50,711 nucleotides of DNA from Saprospiraceae bacterium (GCA_028284395.1 JANQRV010000618.1:1-50711); one strand, 5' to 3'. Shown: positions 16,855 to 26,445, numbered from the stretch's first letter. Notes: generated by a model not told the origin, from the sequence alone. Program-made: numbers and translations.

Positions 16855-19800
16855 TCAAAAATTATCAAAAATCGTAAGCAAATGGTTCTTCTCCCTAAGC
16901 TTATACTGTTCTTCATTAGACAGTGCTACATTTTTCAATGTTAAGCTTTTAAGCTCCGGTATCGGCAGTAGTTGTTCTATTGATAGGCCGTCAACATCCT
17001 CCAGGTGAATTTCCATGAGCTTTGGCAATTGAGCGAGTTCTTCAAGTCCGTGCAGTGGGACCGACTTCAATTCCAATCGTTCAAGCTCTTGTAGTTTGGT
17101 CAGTTGCGCGAAATCACAATGTTTTAGATCGTTGATTTTTAGTTCTTTAAGGTTGGCAAGTGTAGCAATTTGCATGATCTTTTCGGGAGTGGGGCGGTGC
17201 CAAGACAAAGATGTTAGCCGTTCAAGTCTCCGAAGTACATCGAAATCATCAAGTTGGTCATCGCTAAGGCCGATTTCTTTCAATCCGGCAAATTGTTCTA
17301 GAAAAGAGAAGTCGTCGATGGGGGTATTGCTGAGTTCGATTTGCTGAAGACGCTTTAATGAAGTTAAAAGTTCAACGGATTGGAATTGGGTGCGGCCAAG
17401 GTTGAGGCTGGTAATTTTCCTGAATTTTGGCAGGTCAGTGAAATCTTTAACTGGTGTGCCGTTGAGATTTAGGTTTTCGAGCAGGGGATTTGTTAACAGT
17501 AGTTTAAGGCGATGAAATTTTGTGTTACTCAGATCTATTTCTCTGATCTCTTCAAGATTGGTCAGGAATTCAAAGTTCTCAATCCGGTTACCGGAAAGGT
17601 GTAATTTCGTTAGGTTTTTGAGATTACCGATCGTACTGGCGTCTTGAATATGGGTATTGTTGGCGTATAAAACACTTAGGTCAGTAAGCTTTTCTAGGGG
17701 AGAAAGATCCGTGATAGGGGTATCGTTGCAAGAAAGCCCTTGTAAATGAATCATATTGGCTAAGGGGGAAAGGTTATTGACATCCGTAGAACTGAAGCTG
17801 AGCTTTGACATGTTGGTGCAATTACGAATTGGGGAGAGGTCCTTGACTTTTGTATTGCGCAGTTCTAACTCTTGCAATTGAAGACACTCATTGATAGGGT
17901 TCAGCTCGCTGACGGAACAATTCTGGAGATAGAGTTTCTCCAATTCTTGCAGTCTTGATAAGGGGCCTAAGTCTTCTATTTTGGTTCCCGATAGGAATAG
18001 ATCAGCTAATTTTCTACAATGTATCAAGGTTGATATGTCATCAACTAAGGTGAAAGCCAGATCGAGGAATTGCAGATCGGTGAACCTACGGATGACGCTG
18101 ATATTTTCAAGTAAGAGTCCCCGCAAGTTGAGACTTTCGATGAATTCTGATTTTGCTAAGTGGGAGATATCTCGAACAAAGGTTTGCCCCAACATGATCT
18201 TCTTCAGGTTTGAAAGATTGATCATTGGACTCAGGTCCCGTACCGGCGTTCTTGTCAAGTCGATGTTTTCCAACATTGGTAATTTGGCAAATACCTCAAT
18301 ATTGGAGACTTTGGTTTCATCTAAATGCAGGAAAGTCAGTTTGCTCAGTTGAGAGAGAGGAGAAATATCGTGAAGAGATTCGCCCGTTGCTACAAGTGCT
18401 TGCAGTTCCAGTAATTTGCTCAGCGGTTGTAAATCTGAAACTTTAGTTTGCAGTAAGCCCAAAATGGTCAGTGACCGACAGTGATTAATTGGCTCGAGGT
18501 CTACGATTGAAGTATCAAAGAGATTGAGTGTTTGAAGCCAATTCATGCTCGACAGGGGGGATAAATCGACTACCTTTGTTGAAGCAAGATTCAGTTGTCG
18601 CATTTGAGTGCAATTTCGTAATGGCGATATATCCGTTACCTGAGTCGCCTGAAGGTTGAGCGTTTCCAATTCGGTTAGCCTCCCTACTGGAGCAATATTG
18701 GAGATTGCCGTATTTTCCAGGTCCAGAAATTTCAGATTATTAAGTTTGTGTAAGATAGTTAGGTCTAAAATTTTGGTGTATCCCAAATCGAGGTCGGTTA
18801 GTTGTTGACATTGTGCCAGCGGAGTAAAATCGTTTAGGAGGACACTTTGGAGGTCTAGGTCCTCCAATTTTTTCAATCGAGATAAGGCGTCAATGTCTTG
18901 CACTTTAGTGTCAAAGAGGCTAAGTATTTTTAATTCTTTACAACCGATAATAGGGGCGATCGTATCTATTTCTGTTCCCCCTAAATGGAGTTCTTTCAAG
19001 CTTTTTAGATTTGAAAGAGGACTTAAGTCATTGATGCTGGTCCCGGATAGATACAAGCGTTTCAATTGATCAAGGTTGCGCAGAGGACTTAAATCTTCAA
19101 TACTGGTATCCATCAAACTGAGTGTCGTAAGTGATCGGCATTGGCTTAGTGGAGCGAAATCCTTGATTATGGAACCTCCCAGTATCAGTACTTCTAAGTT
19201 TTCTAAACTTGCCAATGGGCTCAATTCTTCTATGAGCGTCTCATATAAGATCAGGATCCGTAGATTGGCTAAATTTTCAAGAGGAGAAACATCTCTGATT
19301 AAAGTGTAGGATAGGTCTAATTGAACTAGGTTCTCGAGCGTAGATAAAGCTGTTAAATCCTTTATCCGCGTTTCTGCCAACCCTAGGTTTGTTAGCATTT
19401 TGCAATGAGAAAGAGCTGCAATACCGTTGATTTTAGTTTTGCTAAGAAGAAGGTCTTTCAATTGAGAAAAGCCCCCAAGATATTCTATTTGTTGGAAGTT
19501 GGAATTGTATAAGTTAAGGAAAGAGGCTCCGGAAAGCTCCAATAGAACTTCATAGTCAGAGCTGTTACTTCCTTCTAGGTTCAGTATGATTTCACTGGTA
19601 TTACAGTTATTGCTGAATGCTGCATTTAGAACGGTGTGGTCGAATTGAGAATCACTTAGGTCACAGGAGTTGAAATGCGTTTTCCTTAAATCACTTCCTC
19701 TAAAATCGACTCCCCTTAACATAACATTACTAATCGTCTCACATTTTAAGCTATCCGGTTTGATCCGCAATAAAATCCCGGCAGCATTACTGGCCAGCCA

Positions 19801-21762
19801 GGAAGTTTGGCGCATCTCCTCTGGGGGATGAAGTATCCAGCGTCTCAGCCGCTCTGGTCTTAGACTTTGTTCCCCAACCATGAAGTTGAGGACTTCTGGA
19901 TGAATGGCATTTTTCAGCAATTCTACGGGCTCTTCATTGGAAATCTCATCTACCAATACTGTTGCAAAGAGGAAATGAAGATAAGATTGATGACTGAAGT
20001 GAAAAGTGTCGTAGTTGAGGCGAAAGAAATGAAAGGATAGATAGGACCTGAAGAAAAGCCGAACATCCTCCTCTTTATTCCTACGGTATTTTTGCTCCAT
20101 GAACAGCAACAGATCCGGGGAGGCGAAATCTACTTTCATTGATCTTTCGCCATACAGGGTTACCGCCACCTTTTTTAATATTTCTTGAAAGTCGCCGACT
20201 TTGTACAGGCGGCTCTGTTTCTCTTTCAACTCTTCCAAGACGAAACTCTTGTACAGTTGAAAGGTATTGGTGACGCCCAGGGGAGTACTCTTTTTTTTGC
20301 CCTTTTTACGTTCGAAATAAGTAATGATTTTTCTTAATAAGAGTGGATTTTCGGCAAAATTTTGAATGCGGGAGTGAATGATTTCTTCGTACAAACGTTC
20401 CGGCTCCTCGGCATTGCGTTGCAAGTAATCAAATATCTGACGTCGGGATAAGGTGAGGATCTCCACGATTTGACATTCGGTCTTTTGCGGAGATAGGAAG
20501 ACGTCGATGATTTCCTGGGTTCTTAGATTATCTTGTTGAAAAAGATCTTTCCGGCTGGTAATGATAAATTTGCTTTCGGGAAATCGCTCAATAAGTTCTC
20601 TTATTCCATCATTGAACTTCCGCTGTTCTTCGAGAAGATTTTGTCGGAACGGGATTTCATCGAACCCGTCCAGAAAAAACAATATCTTTCTTTGACGCAG
20701 GTGTTGTACGAATTCCATTTCATCGGCAAAGGCTCTGATTCCATGGGTTTTACATTGATTGATCATGAAATCAATGATGCGTTCTTCCGGGTTGAAACTA
20801 TGCAGGGCAAATTTGATCGGGATCCACTCTTTATGAGATAGTCCGTTCGCATCGTTAGCGAGTTGCTTATTAATCAATTCATGATTGAATTGGTCGACAA
20901 AAAAAGTCTTGCCGATGCCCCATTCTCCAATCACAACCAGCAAGTATTTGTTGGGGTCGTTTAACCAGTTTGAAACTAAGGGAGTGATTTCGGTAGGACT
21001 TTCTCTGGTGATCGGGTTTTGATTTATTTCGTTTTTAGGAATGGCCTTAGGAGATCCATCGGCATATGGGATTCGATAATTTCCGGAGGCATATTTCCAT
21101 TCCCGGCATAAGAGCGGTATGTAGTTTTGCGGGCGTATCTCTGATGTGGTTCGTAGGTCACGCTCTCTTTCGATGTACCGACGGATTTGAAAATCAAAAT
21201 TTTGACTCTTTACTTCGTTTTCCAGAGTTTCAACTTTTCCTAGGATGTCCTCCAATAGGTCGCTCATTCTTCTCAGGTTACTATTGATTACGTACCTGAT
21301 GCCCGGTTGGGCCGCTAAATTGGCGAACGTCTCAAATTTTTTCTGAAAAGCTGTTAACTGTTCCTTGAAGATTCTATGTAGTTCACTTCGTTGCTTTGAC
21401 CGAATTTTATAATAGAGATCGGGCATTTTATTGCCTTTGCTACAATTAGTCCAGAAAAGCCCACGTAATATTTCGACCGTCTTATCAATTTCAGTATAGT
21501 TTCGGGCGTGATATTCTTCGTATGCCTCAGCTACTTTAGGTAAACTGAAAAACTCACAAAAGGCTTCATTGGAGCAGTCCTCACAGAAAGACAAAACAGC
21601 ATGGAGATAAACTTTTTCGAAGGAATCTTCCAACTCGAACTCCATCAAATTGATGTTTCGCTGTTGTAAGAAACGGGCAATTTTTATTTTTTCGGTGTTG
21701 TGAATAACCTGCTTGCCCAACCATTGAAATAGTGACTGAAGTGTACCTTCCAGAGTAAACAT
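16855..21762 (-). CDS. NACHT NTPase with C-terminal leucine-rich repeats (NLR-like)
   Basis: A 1635-aa STAND protein. The N-terminal 240 residues are helical, with clustered cysteines (CEDCSNEAFCEF) and a coiled coil (180-210); no known effector domain is recognised. The NACHT core has Walker A GEWGIGKTFF (K285), Walker B ILFFLDGFDEIP (D365, with DE at 368-369) and FIITSRKDLF. A helical region carrying NYDTFHFSHQSYLHFLFATVL follows. A short pentapeptide-like stretch (LRGVDFRGSDLRKTHF, about 680-695) precedes some 35-40 leucine-rich repeats of about 22 residues (about 760-1635), internalin-like, with consensus LxxLxLxxTxIxDLSPL. Bacterial NACHT proteins include antiphage defence factors; LRRs would be the sensor. 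No signal peptide. Standing alone on its strand, it is followed upstream by a 573-bp gap and a 58-aa gene. The target is unknown. Confidence 0.88.
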   Translation of the reverse strand: MFTLEGTLQSLFQWLGKQVIHNTEKIKIARFLQQRNINLMEFELEDSFEKVYLHAVLSFCEDCSNEAFCEFFSLPKVAEAYEEYHARNYTEIDKTVEILRGLFWTNCSKGNKMPDLYYKIRSKQRSELHRIFKEQLTAFQKKFETFANLAAQPGIRYVINSNLRRMSDLLEDILGKVETLENEVKSQNFDFQIRRYIERERDLRTTSEIRPQNYIPLLCREWKYASGNYRIPYADGSPKAIPKNEINQNPITRESPTEITPLVSNWLNDPNKYLLVVIGEWGIGKTFFVDQFNHELINKQLANDANGLSHKEWIPIKFALHSFNPEERIIDFMINQCKTHGIRAFADEMEFVQHLRQRKILFFLDGFDEIPFRQNLLEEQRKFNDGIRELIERFPESKFIITSRKDLFQQDNLRTQEIIDVFLSPQKTECQIVEILTLSRRQIFDYLQRNAEEPERLYEEIIHSRIQNFAENPLLLRKIITYFERKKGKKKSTPLGVTNTFQLYKSFVLEELKEKQSRLYKVGDFQEILKKVAVTLYGERSMKVDFASPDLLLFMEQKYRRNKEEDVRLFFRSYLSFHFFRLNYDTFHFSHQSYLHFLFATVLVDEISNEEPVELLKNAIHPEVLNFMVGEQSLRPERLRRWILHPPEEMRQTSWLASNAAGILLRIKPDSLKCETISNVMLRGVDFRGSDLRKTHFNSCDLSDSQFDHTVLNAAFSNNCNTSEIILNLEGSNSSDYEVLLELSGASFLNLYNSNFQQIEYLGGFSQLKDLLLSKTKINGIAALSHCKMLTNLGLAETRIKDLTALSTLENLVQLDLSYTLIRDVSPLENLANLRILILYETLIEELSPLASLENLEVLILGGSIIKDFAPLSQCRSLTTLSLMDTSIEDLSPLRNLDQLKRLYLSGTSINDLSPLSNLKSLKELHLGGTEIDTIAPIIGCKELKILSLFDTKVQDIDALSRLKKLEDLDLQSVLLNDFTPLAQCQQLTDLDLGYTKILDLTILHKLNNLKFLDLENTAISNIAPVGRLTELETLNLQATQVTDISPLRNCTQMRQLNLASTKVVDLSPLSSMNWLQTLNLFDTSIVDLEPINHCRSLTILGLLQTKVSDLQPLSKLLELQALVATGESLHDISPLSQLSKLTFLHLDETKVSNIEVFAKLPMLENIDLTRTPVRDLSPMINLSNLKKIMLGQTFVRDISHLAKSEFIESLNLRGLLLENISVIRRFTDLQFLDLAFTLVDDISTLIHCRKLADLFLSGTKIEDLGPLSRLQELEKLYLQNCSVSELNPINECLQLQELELRNTKVKDLSPIRNCTNMSKLSFSSTDVNNLSPLANMIHLQGLSCNDTPITDLSPLEKLTDLSVLYANNTHIQDASTIGNLKNLTKLHLSGNRIENFEFLTNLEEIREIDLSNTKFHRLKLLLTNPLLENLNLNGTPVKDFTDLPKFRKITSLNLGRTQFQSVELLTSLKRLQQIELSNTPIDDFSFLEQFAGLKEIGLSDDQLDDFDVLRRLERLTSLSWHRPTPEKIMQIATLANLKELKINDLKHCDFAQLTKLQELERLELKSVPLHGLEELAQLPKLMEIHLEDVDGLSIEQLLPIPELKSLTLKNVALSNEEQYKLREKNHLLTIFDNF

Positions 21763-22335
21763 ATTTTCGTTTTTGTTTTTATTTTGGTTTTTGATGGCAA
21801 TTAGAGTTTTTATTTTTTTATGATGTGATGGGACGATTATATAATAAAGTGACTGAATATATTGGTTTTTTTAAAAAAAAGTAGTCGATTGATTGGAAAA
21901 GAATATGGAATAAGCTAATTTGCAGTAAATCAGTAATCTGAATTGATCATCGGTGAAGTTGGAATAACTAGGAACTGTTTGGTGTTCTGGCTTCATGTGG
22001 TTACTTCAGTACCCCGCCAGAGTTTTGAGTATTACTACCAACCGGTTTTCGTTCATTCCAGCAACTTAATATGAGATTTGTCACGCTTTCCCATTCTGGC
22101 TGTGACATATCTAGGAAAATCAGAGTTGTGTTGACTCTTGATTTTCAGGAAGGAACATGCTTGTTCACCGATTCAAATTTCAAATTAGTACGACGGACGA
22201 AATAGAAGTTAGGATGATATAAATTATCTCATTCTCATTCTTTTTTTCTAACATATAATTGTTACCTTCGCTCCGTCTTAATATTTCTTAAATTTTTTTA
22301 ACATATTTATTATTGTTAATATTTACCTTTTTGTC
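21763..22335. other. 573-bp A+T-rich spacer with hairpins
   Basis: No supported gene. Two hairpins are evident: tgtcac/gtgaca at 22079-22107, and a strong one at 22115-22146 (gaaaatcagagt / actcttgattttc, one bulge). On the plus strand TACCTTCG (22263-22270) is a one-mismatch match to the -7 consensus, 65 bp before the small gene at 22336. A 44-codon frame at 22071-22205 has no recognisable feature and is not called. Confidence 0.5.
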
Positions 22336-22512
22336 ATGCAAAACGATAAGAAAAAAAATAAAACAGATGAGGATATATTAAAGGGGATGAAAGCCTTGGA
22401 AGAACACAAGAAAAATACCTATAAAGTTCCAAACCTTCTCAAGGGATGGAAGAAGACGGGAATGTTCGACCTGGATGAAGATGATGATTCTAAAAAAAAT
22501 GACAGAAAGTAA
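22336..22512 (+). CDS. Small charged protein, paralogue of the 72-aa protein at 25963
   Basis: A 58-aa protein from an ATG at 22336. It begins with a Lys/Asn/Asp-rich tail and contains DILKGM, EHKKN, a central Pro, LKGWKKTGMFDL and an acidic run (DEDDD). In the block running from DILKGM to the acidic run, 23 of 34 residues are identical, without gaps, to the protein at 25963-26181. This conservation, including the motif LK-W-K--GMFDL, shows that both are real genes. There is no signal peptide, membrane segment or cysteine. It converges with the 950-aa gene, stops 13 bp apart. The function is unknown. A regulatory, antitoxin-like or peptide-substrate role for the adjoining large proteins is conceivable but unproven. 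Confidence 0.75.
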   Translation: MQNDKKKNKTDEDILKGMKALEEHKKNTYKVPNLLKGWKKTGMFDLDEDDDSKKNDRK

Positions 22513-22525
22513 ATAGTTTACCTAT

Positions 22526-25378
22526 CTATTGTTTGGTACGGTCGTTATCTGAAAAAAAGAGCTGTGCTTTTAGCTTGATAGATAGACACCACAGAGATTG
22601 TAGAAATAGCGATCGATATAGATAATAGGTAGACCTGCCTTTTAAGGAATTACTAATAAAGCCACCCCTGCCATCGATGAGTAATGCGTCTTTTGATACA
22701 TTTTTGGAAAGTGCTTCTTTATCGATTCTCCCCGTATTTGGATCTCGGATTAAAATGTTGGCGGAGTCATTGTTTAGCTCCTTGATGATCTTTAAATAGG
22801 AAAGGAATAAGGCGTGTACGGTGAAGGATCTGGAAGTATCTTTTAAAGGGCGTTTATTCCAGGCCTCATCGAAAGTATAGATCTTGCCTTGTCGAAAGTA
22901 ACCCATTATTAGGTTGGTTAATTCGTACAGACAAGCAGATCTGCAATTTCTGATTGCCTTAGCCATGAACGCCTCATCACTGACATTTTTAAGTTGTCCT
23001 TCGACCTTGAATCCACCTTTTAGGTAAGTTTTTTGTTCAGCTAGTTTCTTTAGCTTTTCATAAATTTTAGGAACTTCATTCCCATCCGCGGTTTTAACAA
23101 AGTCTTCTACTTCTAGACCTAGGACAAGGTTTGCGAAGTTGGGCAGCAACTTATCGGATGCTAACTTGCGCTGATCATCATCGATTATTTTTTGGGCCAT
23201 GTCCTTTGCTTTTTGGAGACTGGCCTTCCATGTTTGCCGAATACCCTCGTGACAGGCATTGAAGGGGGGATCTGGAAATTTGTAGAAGAATCGATCGGAT
23301 TCTGATGGATTCATAAACTGGTCGACCAGGACCATCCTCGCCAGAAATTTTTCAAAATGTTGATGGACAATCTCCTTGCCGCCCGGTTTGTATACATTGG
23401 AGGTCTGAAAAAAACTGCACCAATGCCAATAAAAGAACAACTCAAAATCTTCATTGTACGCCAATTTCAACGTGGCAATGTCGGTAAAGAAATAATTAAG
23501 CGTTGATCGTTCGAGCGAACTTATTCCTTGCCTTTCTGCGGTTTCTTCGAGTTTTTGAAAGAGGAGCCCAACCTCACTGTCTTTCGTCGCTCTTCTCATA
23601 CCAAAAAAATTCGCTGCTTCATGAGTGGCCGCGGCCGCGAAAAATTCCGGCTGATAAAGGTGAAAGTAATTTAATCTTACGCCCAAAGATTCAGATTCAA
23701 TAATCGGATAACTAGACGCATAGGTTACAGATTTTCCTGGAACCCCCTCGCCCATTAATGCGGTCAGACTCTTGTAAGCGCCGTCGTAAGCGGCAATTAA
23801 TTGCTGAAGGCCGCCATTAAATTCAATGTTAAAATCGGTGATCTCGTTCATGATGTAGCTTTGTCCGAACCGGTTCGTATATGCGGATTCAAACAAATCT
23901 GCGGCGCTAAGTAGTATCTCTTGGGTCTTGGCCATGCTTTTATCGCCGTTTTGTAAGGTTGCCAGATCCTCTATTAATGCTCTGATTTGCTCTAAATAGG
24001 GCTTTAATTCGATGAAATAGCCATATAAAACGGGGTCTTCCATGCCATCATTAAAAATGATAAACATGTTAATGATCTTCTCCTGAATGATCTTTGAGAT
24101 GCCCAACGCTTCCAGGTGAATTCGCGTATCAGCAATGTTGTTGAGTGAAAACCGGAAGCAGGGTAGTTTGTTGTGAAAGAGGTAGTGATCCCCGCCTTTC
24201 TTCTTCTGTCTTAGACCTTTGTCGTGATCGATCTTGAATTGTGGGGTCGTTACTACTTTTCTAGCGTGTTTCCTGATGTTCTTATTAGTGCTGATGACTT
24301 TGTGAATCCTGAGAAAATTTTCGAGGATGTTACCTTCAATGGTATAGGAAAAATCCCCTCGGCCCGAAATGATACTGCTCGGCATCTGCCACTGGTCAAA
24401 GTATTCTCGAAAACCTTCAATAAAATCTAAAGTATGGCCGGGTTTAAGGTTCCACCGACTGTGCAATTGGATGCCTTCATTGTTCATCAATTGAGGCAAA
24501 GGATGGCCACGAAGAATTTCGAGATCGAAGCCGAAAACGGTATGGGTGTGTACAAAGAGATGGGCAGCTTTGATTTTTGATTGATTCGGTTTTTCGATCG
24601 TAGTGGCTAAATACCGTTGTAACAAACAATTTTTGTTGATGTGATTGAATGCCTGTTTGTCTTCACCGGCGTCCAGGTCATCAAAGACCATTTCCCGAAT
24701 AGCAAATACCCGATCCGCAATGCAGTTGTAGCTATTGGAGAAAAATACAATGGTTATTTCGTGCCAGGAAGCAGAGTGAAAGATGACATAGTCCAAGGTT
24801 CCATTTTGAGATGGGCTAGCTTTGATTAATTCTTGTACTCTCTTGATCGCTAGTTCCATAACGCTACCTCCGCCACCAATGAGTAATGCGTTATTGAATT
24901 TCAAGGAAGTAATACCGATCAAGGGATACCTTTCCGTGTTGTTGCCGATAAATGTCCGGTCGGCTGTTTGTAATAAGCCATCTCTCTCCGATGAGTTTTG
25001 CGTGAACTTAGGCACTGTTCCAGAAATCACCTTATAGGTGAAATTCTGAGAATTATATTCATTGTCGGACTCTTTGAGGTCGTTGGTTATTAAGGTGTTG
25101 AATGGGTGGAAGGCCCGGGTACCCAGATTAAAATCATCTACCAAAGACAAGACGGCAAGATCAAAATTATCAAAGAGGAAATAACACTTTGGACGAAATA
25201 GGTATTGCTCGAAAATTTCCTCTTTTTCCTTGTCTCCATTTGAAAAGAGGTTTTCTTTTATTTTTTCCTTATATCTGGCGAAGAATGGTTTTAATTCGTT
25301 GTCTACAAATCTGCCTTCCTCTCCAAACTTAGCTGTCATCAAACCTAAAAATATCCCGTAGTTTTCCGTTGTGTACAT
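22526..25378 (-). CDS. Unrecognised 950-aa protein of the accessory island
   Basis: A 950-aa soluble-looking protein with no signal peptide or membrane helix; I do not recognise the family. The N-terminal half is alpha/beta in character: FRPKCYFLFDNFDLAVLSLVDDFNLG (about 57-82), NALLIGGGGSVMELAIKRVQELI, DYVIFHSASWHEITIVFFS, AAHLFVHTHTVFGFDLEILRG and KPGHTLDFIEGFREYFDQW. The C-terminal half is mostly helical. Within it, YQPEFFAAAATHEAANFFG puts a HEAAN at residue 586, shaped like the HExxH helix of metallopeptidase-like proteins but lacking the second His. Both paralogous small genes flank it on the other strand, and the NACHT-LRR gene lies 0.8 kb downstream on the same strand. A possible -7 box (TAATTTCG) is at 25422-25429. 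It may be a large sensor or effector of a conflict system; inference only. Confidence 0.7.
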   Translation of the reverse strand: MYTTENYGIFLGLMTAKFGEEGRFVDNELKPFFARYKEKIKENLFSNGDKEKEEIFEQYLFRPKCYFLFDNFDLAVLSLVDDFNLGTRAFHPFNTLITNDLKESDNEYNSQNFTYKVISGTVPKFTQNSSERDGLLQTADRTFIGNNTERYPLIGITSLKFNNALLIGGGGSVMELAIKRVQELIKASPSQNGTLDYVIFHSASWHEITIVFFSNSYNCIADRVFAIREMVFDDLDAGEDKQAFNHINKNCLLQRYLATTIEKPNQSKIKAAHLFVHTHTVFGFDLEILRGHPLPQLMNNEGIQLHSRWNLKPGHTLDFIEGFREYFDQWQMPSSIISGRGDFSYTIEGNILENFLRIHKVISTNKNIRKHARKVVTTPQFKIDHDKGLRQKKKGGDHYLFHNKLPCFRFSLNNIADTRIHLEALGISKIIQEKIINMFIIFNDGMEDPVLYGYFIELKPYLEQIRALIEDLATLQNGDKSMAKTQEILLSAADLFESAYTNRFGQSYIMNEITDFNIEFNGGLQQLIAAYDGAYKSLTALMGEGVPGKSVTYASSYPIIESESLGVRLNYFHLYQPEFFAAAATHEAANFFGMRRATKDSEVGLLFQKLEETAERQGISSLERSTLNYFFTDIATLKLAYNEDFELFFYWHWCSFFQTSNVYKPGGKEIVHQHFEKFLARMVLVDQFMNPSESDRFFYKFPDPPFNACHEGIRQTWKASLQKAKDMAQKIIDDDQRKLASDKLLPNFANLVLGLEVEDFVKTADGNEVPKIYEKLKKLAEQKTYLKGGFKVEGQLKNVSDEAFMAKAIRNCRSACLYELTNLIMGYFRQGKIYTFDEAWNKRPLKDTSRSFTVHALFLSYLKIIKELNNDSANILIRDPNTGRIDKEALSKNVSKDALLIDGRGGFISNSLKGRSTYYLYRSLFLQSLWCLSIKLKAQLFFSDNDRTKQ

Positions 25379-25912
25379 TTACTCCCTGGGCATTTAGTAG
25401 CCTTTTATTGTTTAAAATTGGCGAAATTAGTTAATAAAAATAATTGACGTCTCATGTGAACGGGCCATCACGATGAAATAGATCATTAATGGTGCTTACA
25501 AGATTGTGGGAAATATGGACTTTTCTTACGTTTGAATTGTATTACTGTGTCGCATCATGAAAATTATAGAAACTTTTCTGGCTTCTGGGAAAATCAAGTA
25601 AAGACCTATTCAAAGAAAATGCAAAATAATAATAATTTAGCAATGTTATAGGTCTCTAGATTTCTTTTTTTGATGGTAAAAATTATCTATCTTTCCTATA
25701 GCAACCAAACTGATTTGTGTCAAGTCGATAATGTGTTGAACCAAATCTTTTGATTCCTTCTTGACAAATCGATCATTCTTGACTGAACTTATTGATTTAT
25801 AGCACCGTTATATACAATAGCGGGATAAACAAAACGTTTTAAATTCGCTGTTAAATGAGCATAAGACAATCTTAAATTCGTTAAAACAGTGGCACTGCAT
25901 ATGTAAAGTGTT
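25379..25912. other. A+T-rich spacer between divergent island genes
   Basis: About 530 bp without a supported gene, very A+T-rich. It should hold both divergent promoters: minus-strand TAATTTCG at 25422-25429 (one mismatch to TAnnTTTG), about 45 bp before the 950-aa gene, and plus-strand TATCTTTG at its far end. The word ttaaattcg occurs twice near 25840 and 25872. No repeat array or tRNA-like remnant was seen. Confidence 0.5.
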
Positions 25913-25920
25913 TATCTTTG
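25913..25920 (+). promoter_or_regulatory. Bacteroidota -7 promoter box (TATCTTTG)
   Basis: An exact TAnnTTTG match, 43-50 bp upstream of the ATG at 25963. No TTG is found at the ideal -33 distance, so basal strength is uncertain. It supports the 72-aa gene being expressed from its own promoter. Confidence 0.55.
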
Positions 25921-25962
25921 CTGTTTACTTAGCACTTTATTAAAACCAAATTGAATTATACT

Positions 25963-26181
25963 ATGAGCAGAGAGACCGATATCTTAAAGGGAATGGCTGG
26001 TATTCTAGAACATAAAAAAAACGCTTATTCTCCTCCCAAAAACCTCAAGGCCTGGCGCAAAGTGGGCATGTTTGATTTGAATGAAGAAGAAAGTGAAGAT
26101 GAGTGGGAGCCCGCTATTGACAACGTTGAGACGATTGAATCAGTGGAAAAAGAAAAGGAGCTAAAATTACATGATGAGTAA
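25963..26181 (+). CDS. Small acidic protein, paralogue of the 58-aa protein at 22336
   Basis: A 72-aa protein. I choose the ATG at 25963 rather than an in-frame TTG at 25951, because the ATG gives the N-terminus that matches the paralogue (short polar lead, then DILKGM). The shared block has DILKGM, EHKKN, Y, P, LKAWRKVGMFDL and EEE. Beyond it this copy has a 30-residue acidic tail (EDEWEP ... EKEKELKLHDE) absent from the 58-aa copy. No signal peptide or membrane helix. A consensus -7 box lies 43-50 bp upstream. It diverges from the 950-aa gene. Two flanking paralogues suggest either duplication with the system or paired regulators or substrates; the function is unknown. Confidence 0.78.
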   Translation: MSRETDILKGMAGILEHKKNAYSPPKNLKAWRKVGMFDLNEEESEDEWEPAIDNVETIESVEKEKELKLHDE

Positions 26182-26299
26182 TTGCTGTTTCTACGATTAA
26201 TACTTTCGAGTATTCCTGTTATGTGAAGATAACCTCGACGAGCATAACAGGAATCATCCCTCATCCTCTAATCCCTCGTTTTCTCCTGAATCGACAATA

Positions 26300-26395
26300 A
26301 AAAAACACCAGTCCAAAATCCAATCAGATTCCGAACCGGTGCCACCATCACAGAGATCAAACAATTTGGTTTTCTCCCGGGGTTATACAGGGAGC
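26300..26395 (-). repeat. Structured intergenic element, copy 1 (possible small RNA/terminator)
   Basis: About 96 bp that recurs at 35495-35586. Read on the minus strand it has a gctccc/gggag hairpin around tgtataaccc, then a conserved caaa-tgtttgatctct stretch. It ends in the stem caccggt (26341-26335) / actggtg (26312-26306), followed by a T run. The one stem difference from copy 2 leaves a G-U pair if transcribed from the minus strand. It lies about 50 bp beyond the stop of the minus-strand gene at 26446, so a terminator role is likely; the conserved 5' part is unexplained. Confidence 0.6.
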
Positions 26396-26445
26396 TTTTG
26401 GTGTTGATGTTTTAAGACCTCTGATCAATTTTTGGTTGGATAGCG

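Noticed and set aside
16900..19480. Possible tandem DNA repeat array on the minus strand
   Set aside because: It is the coding DNA of the leucine-rich repeats, with 66-bp average period and ordinary divergence; not a CRISPR or satellite.
22071..22205. 44-codon frame in the spacer upstream of the 58-aa gene
   Set aside because: No homology to the small-protein family, no promoter at proper distance, and it crosses two hairpins.
26300..26395. tRNA or attachment-site interpretation of the structured element (GGTTCGA-like word on the minus strand)
   Set aside because: There is no acceptor stem or anticodon arm that folds; the word lies inside the terminator-like stem-loop.
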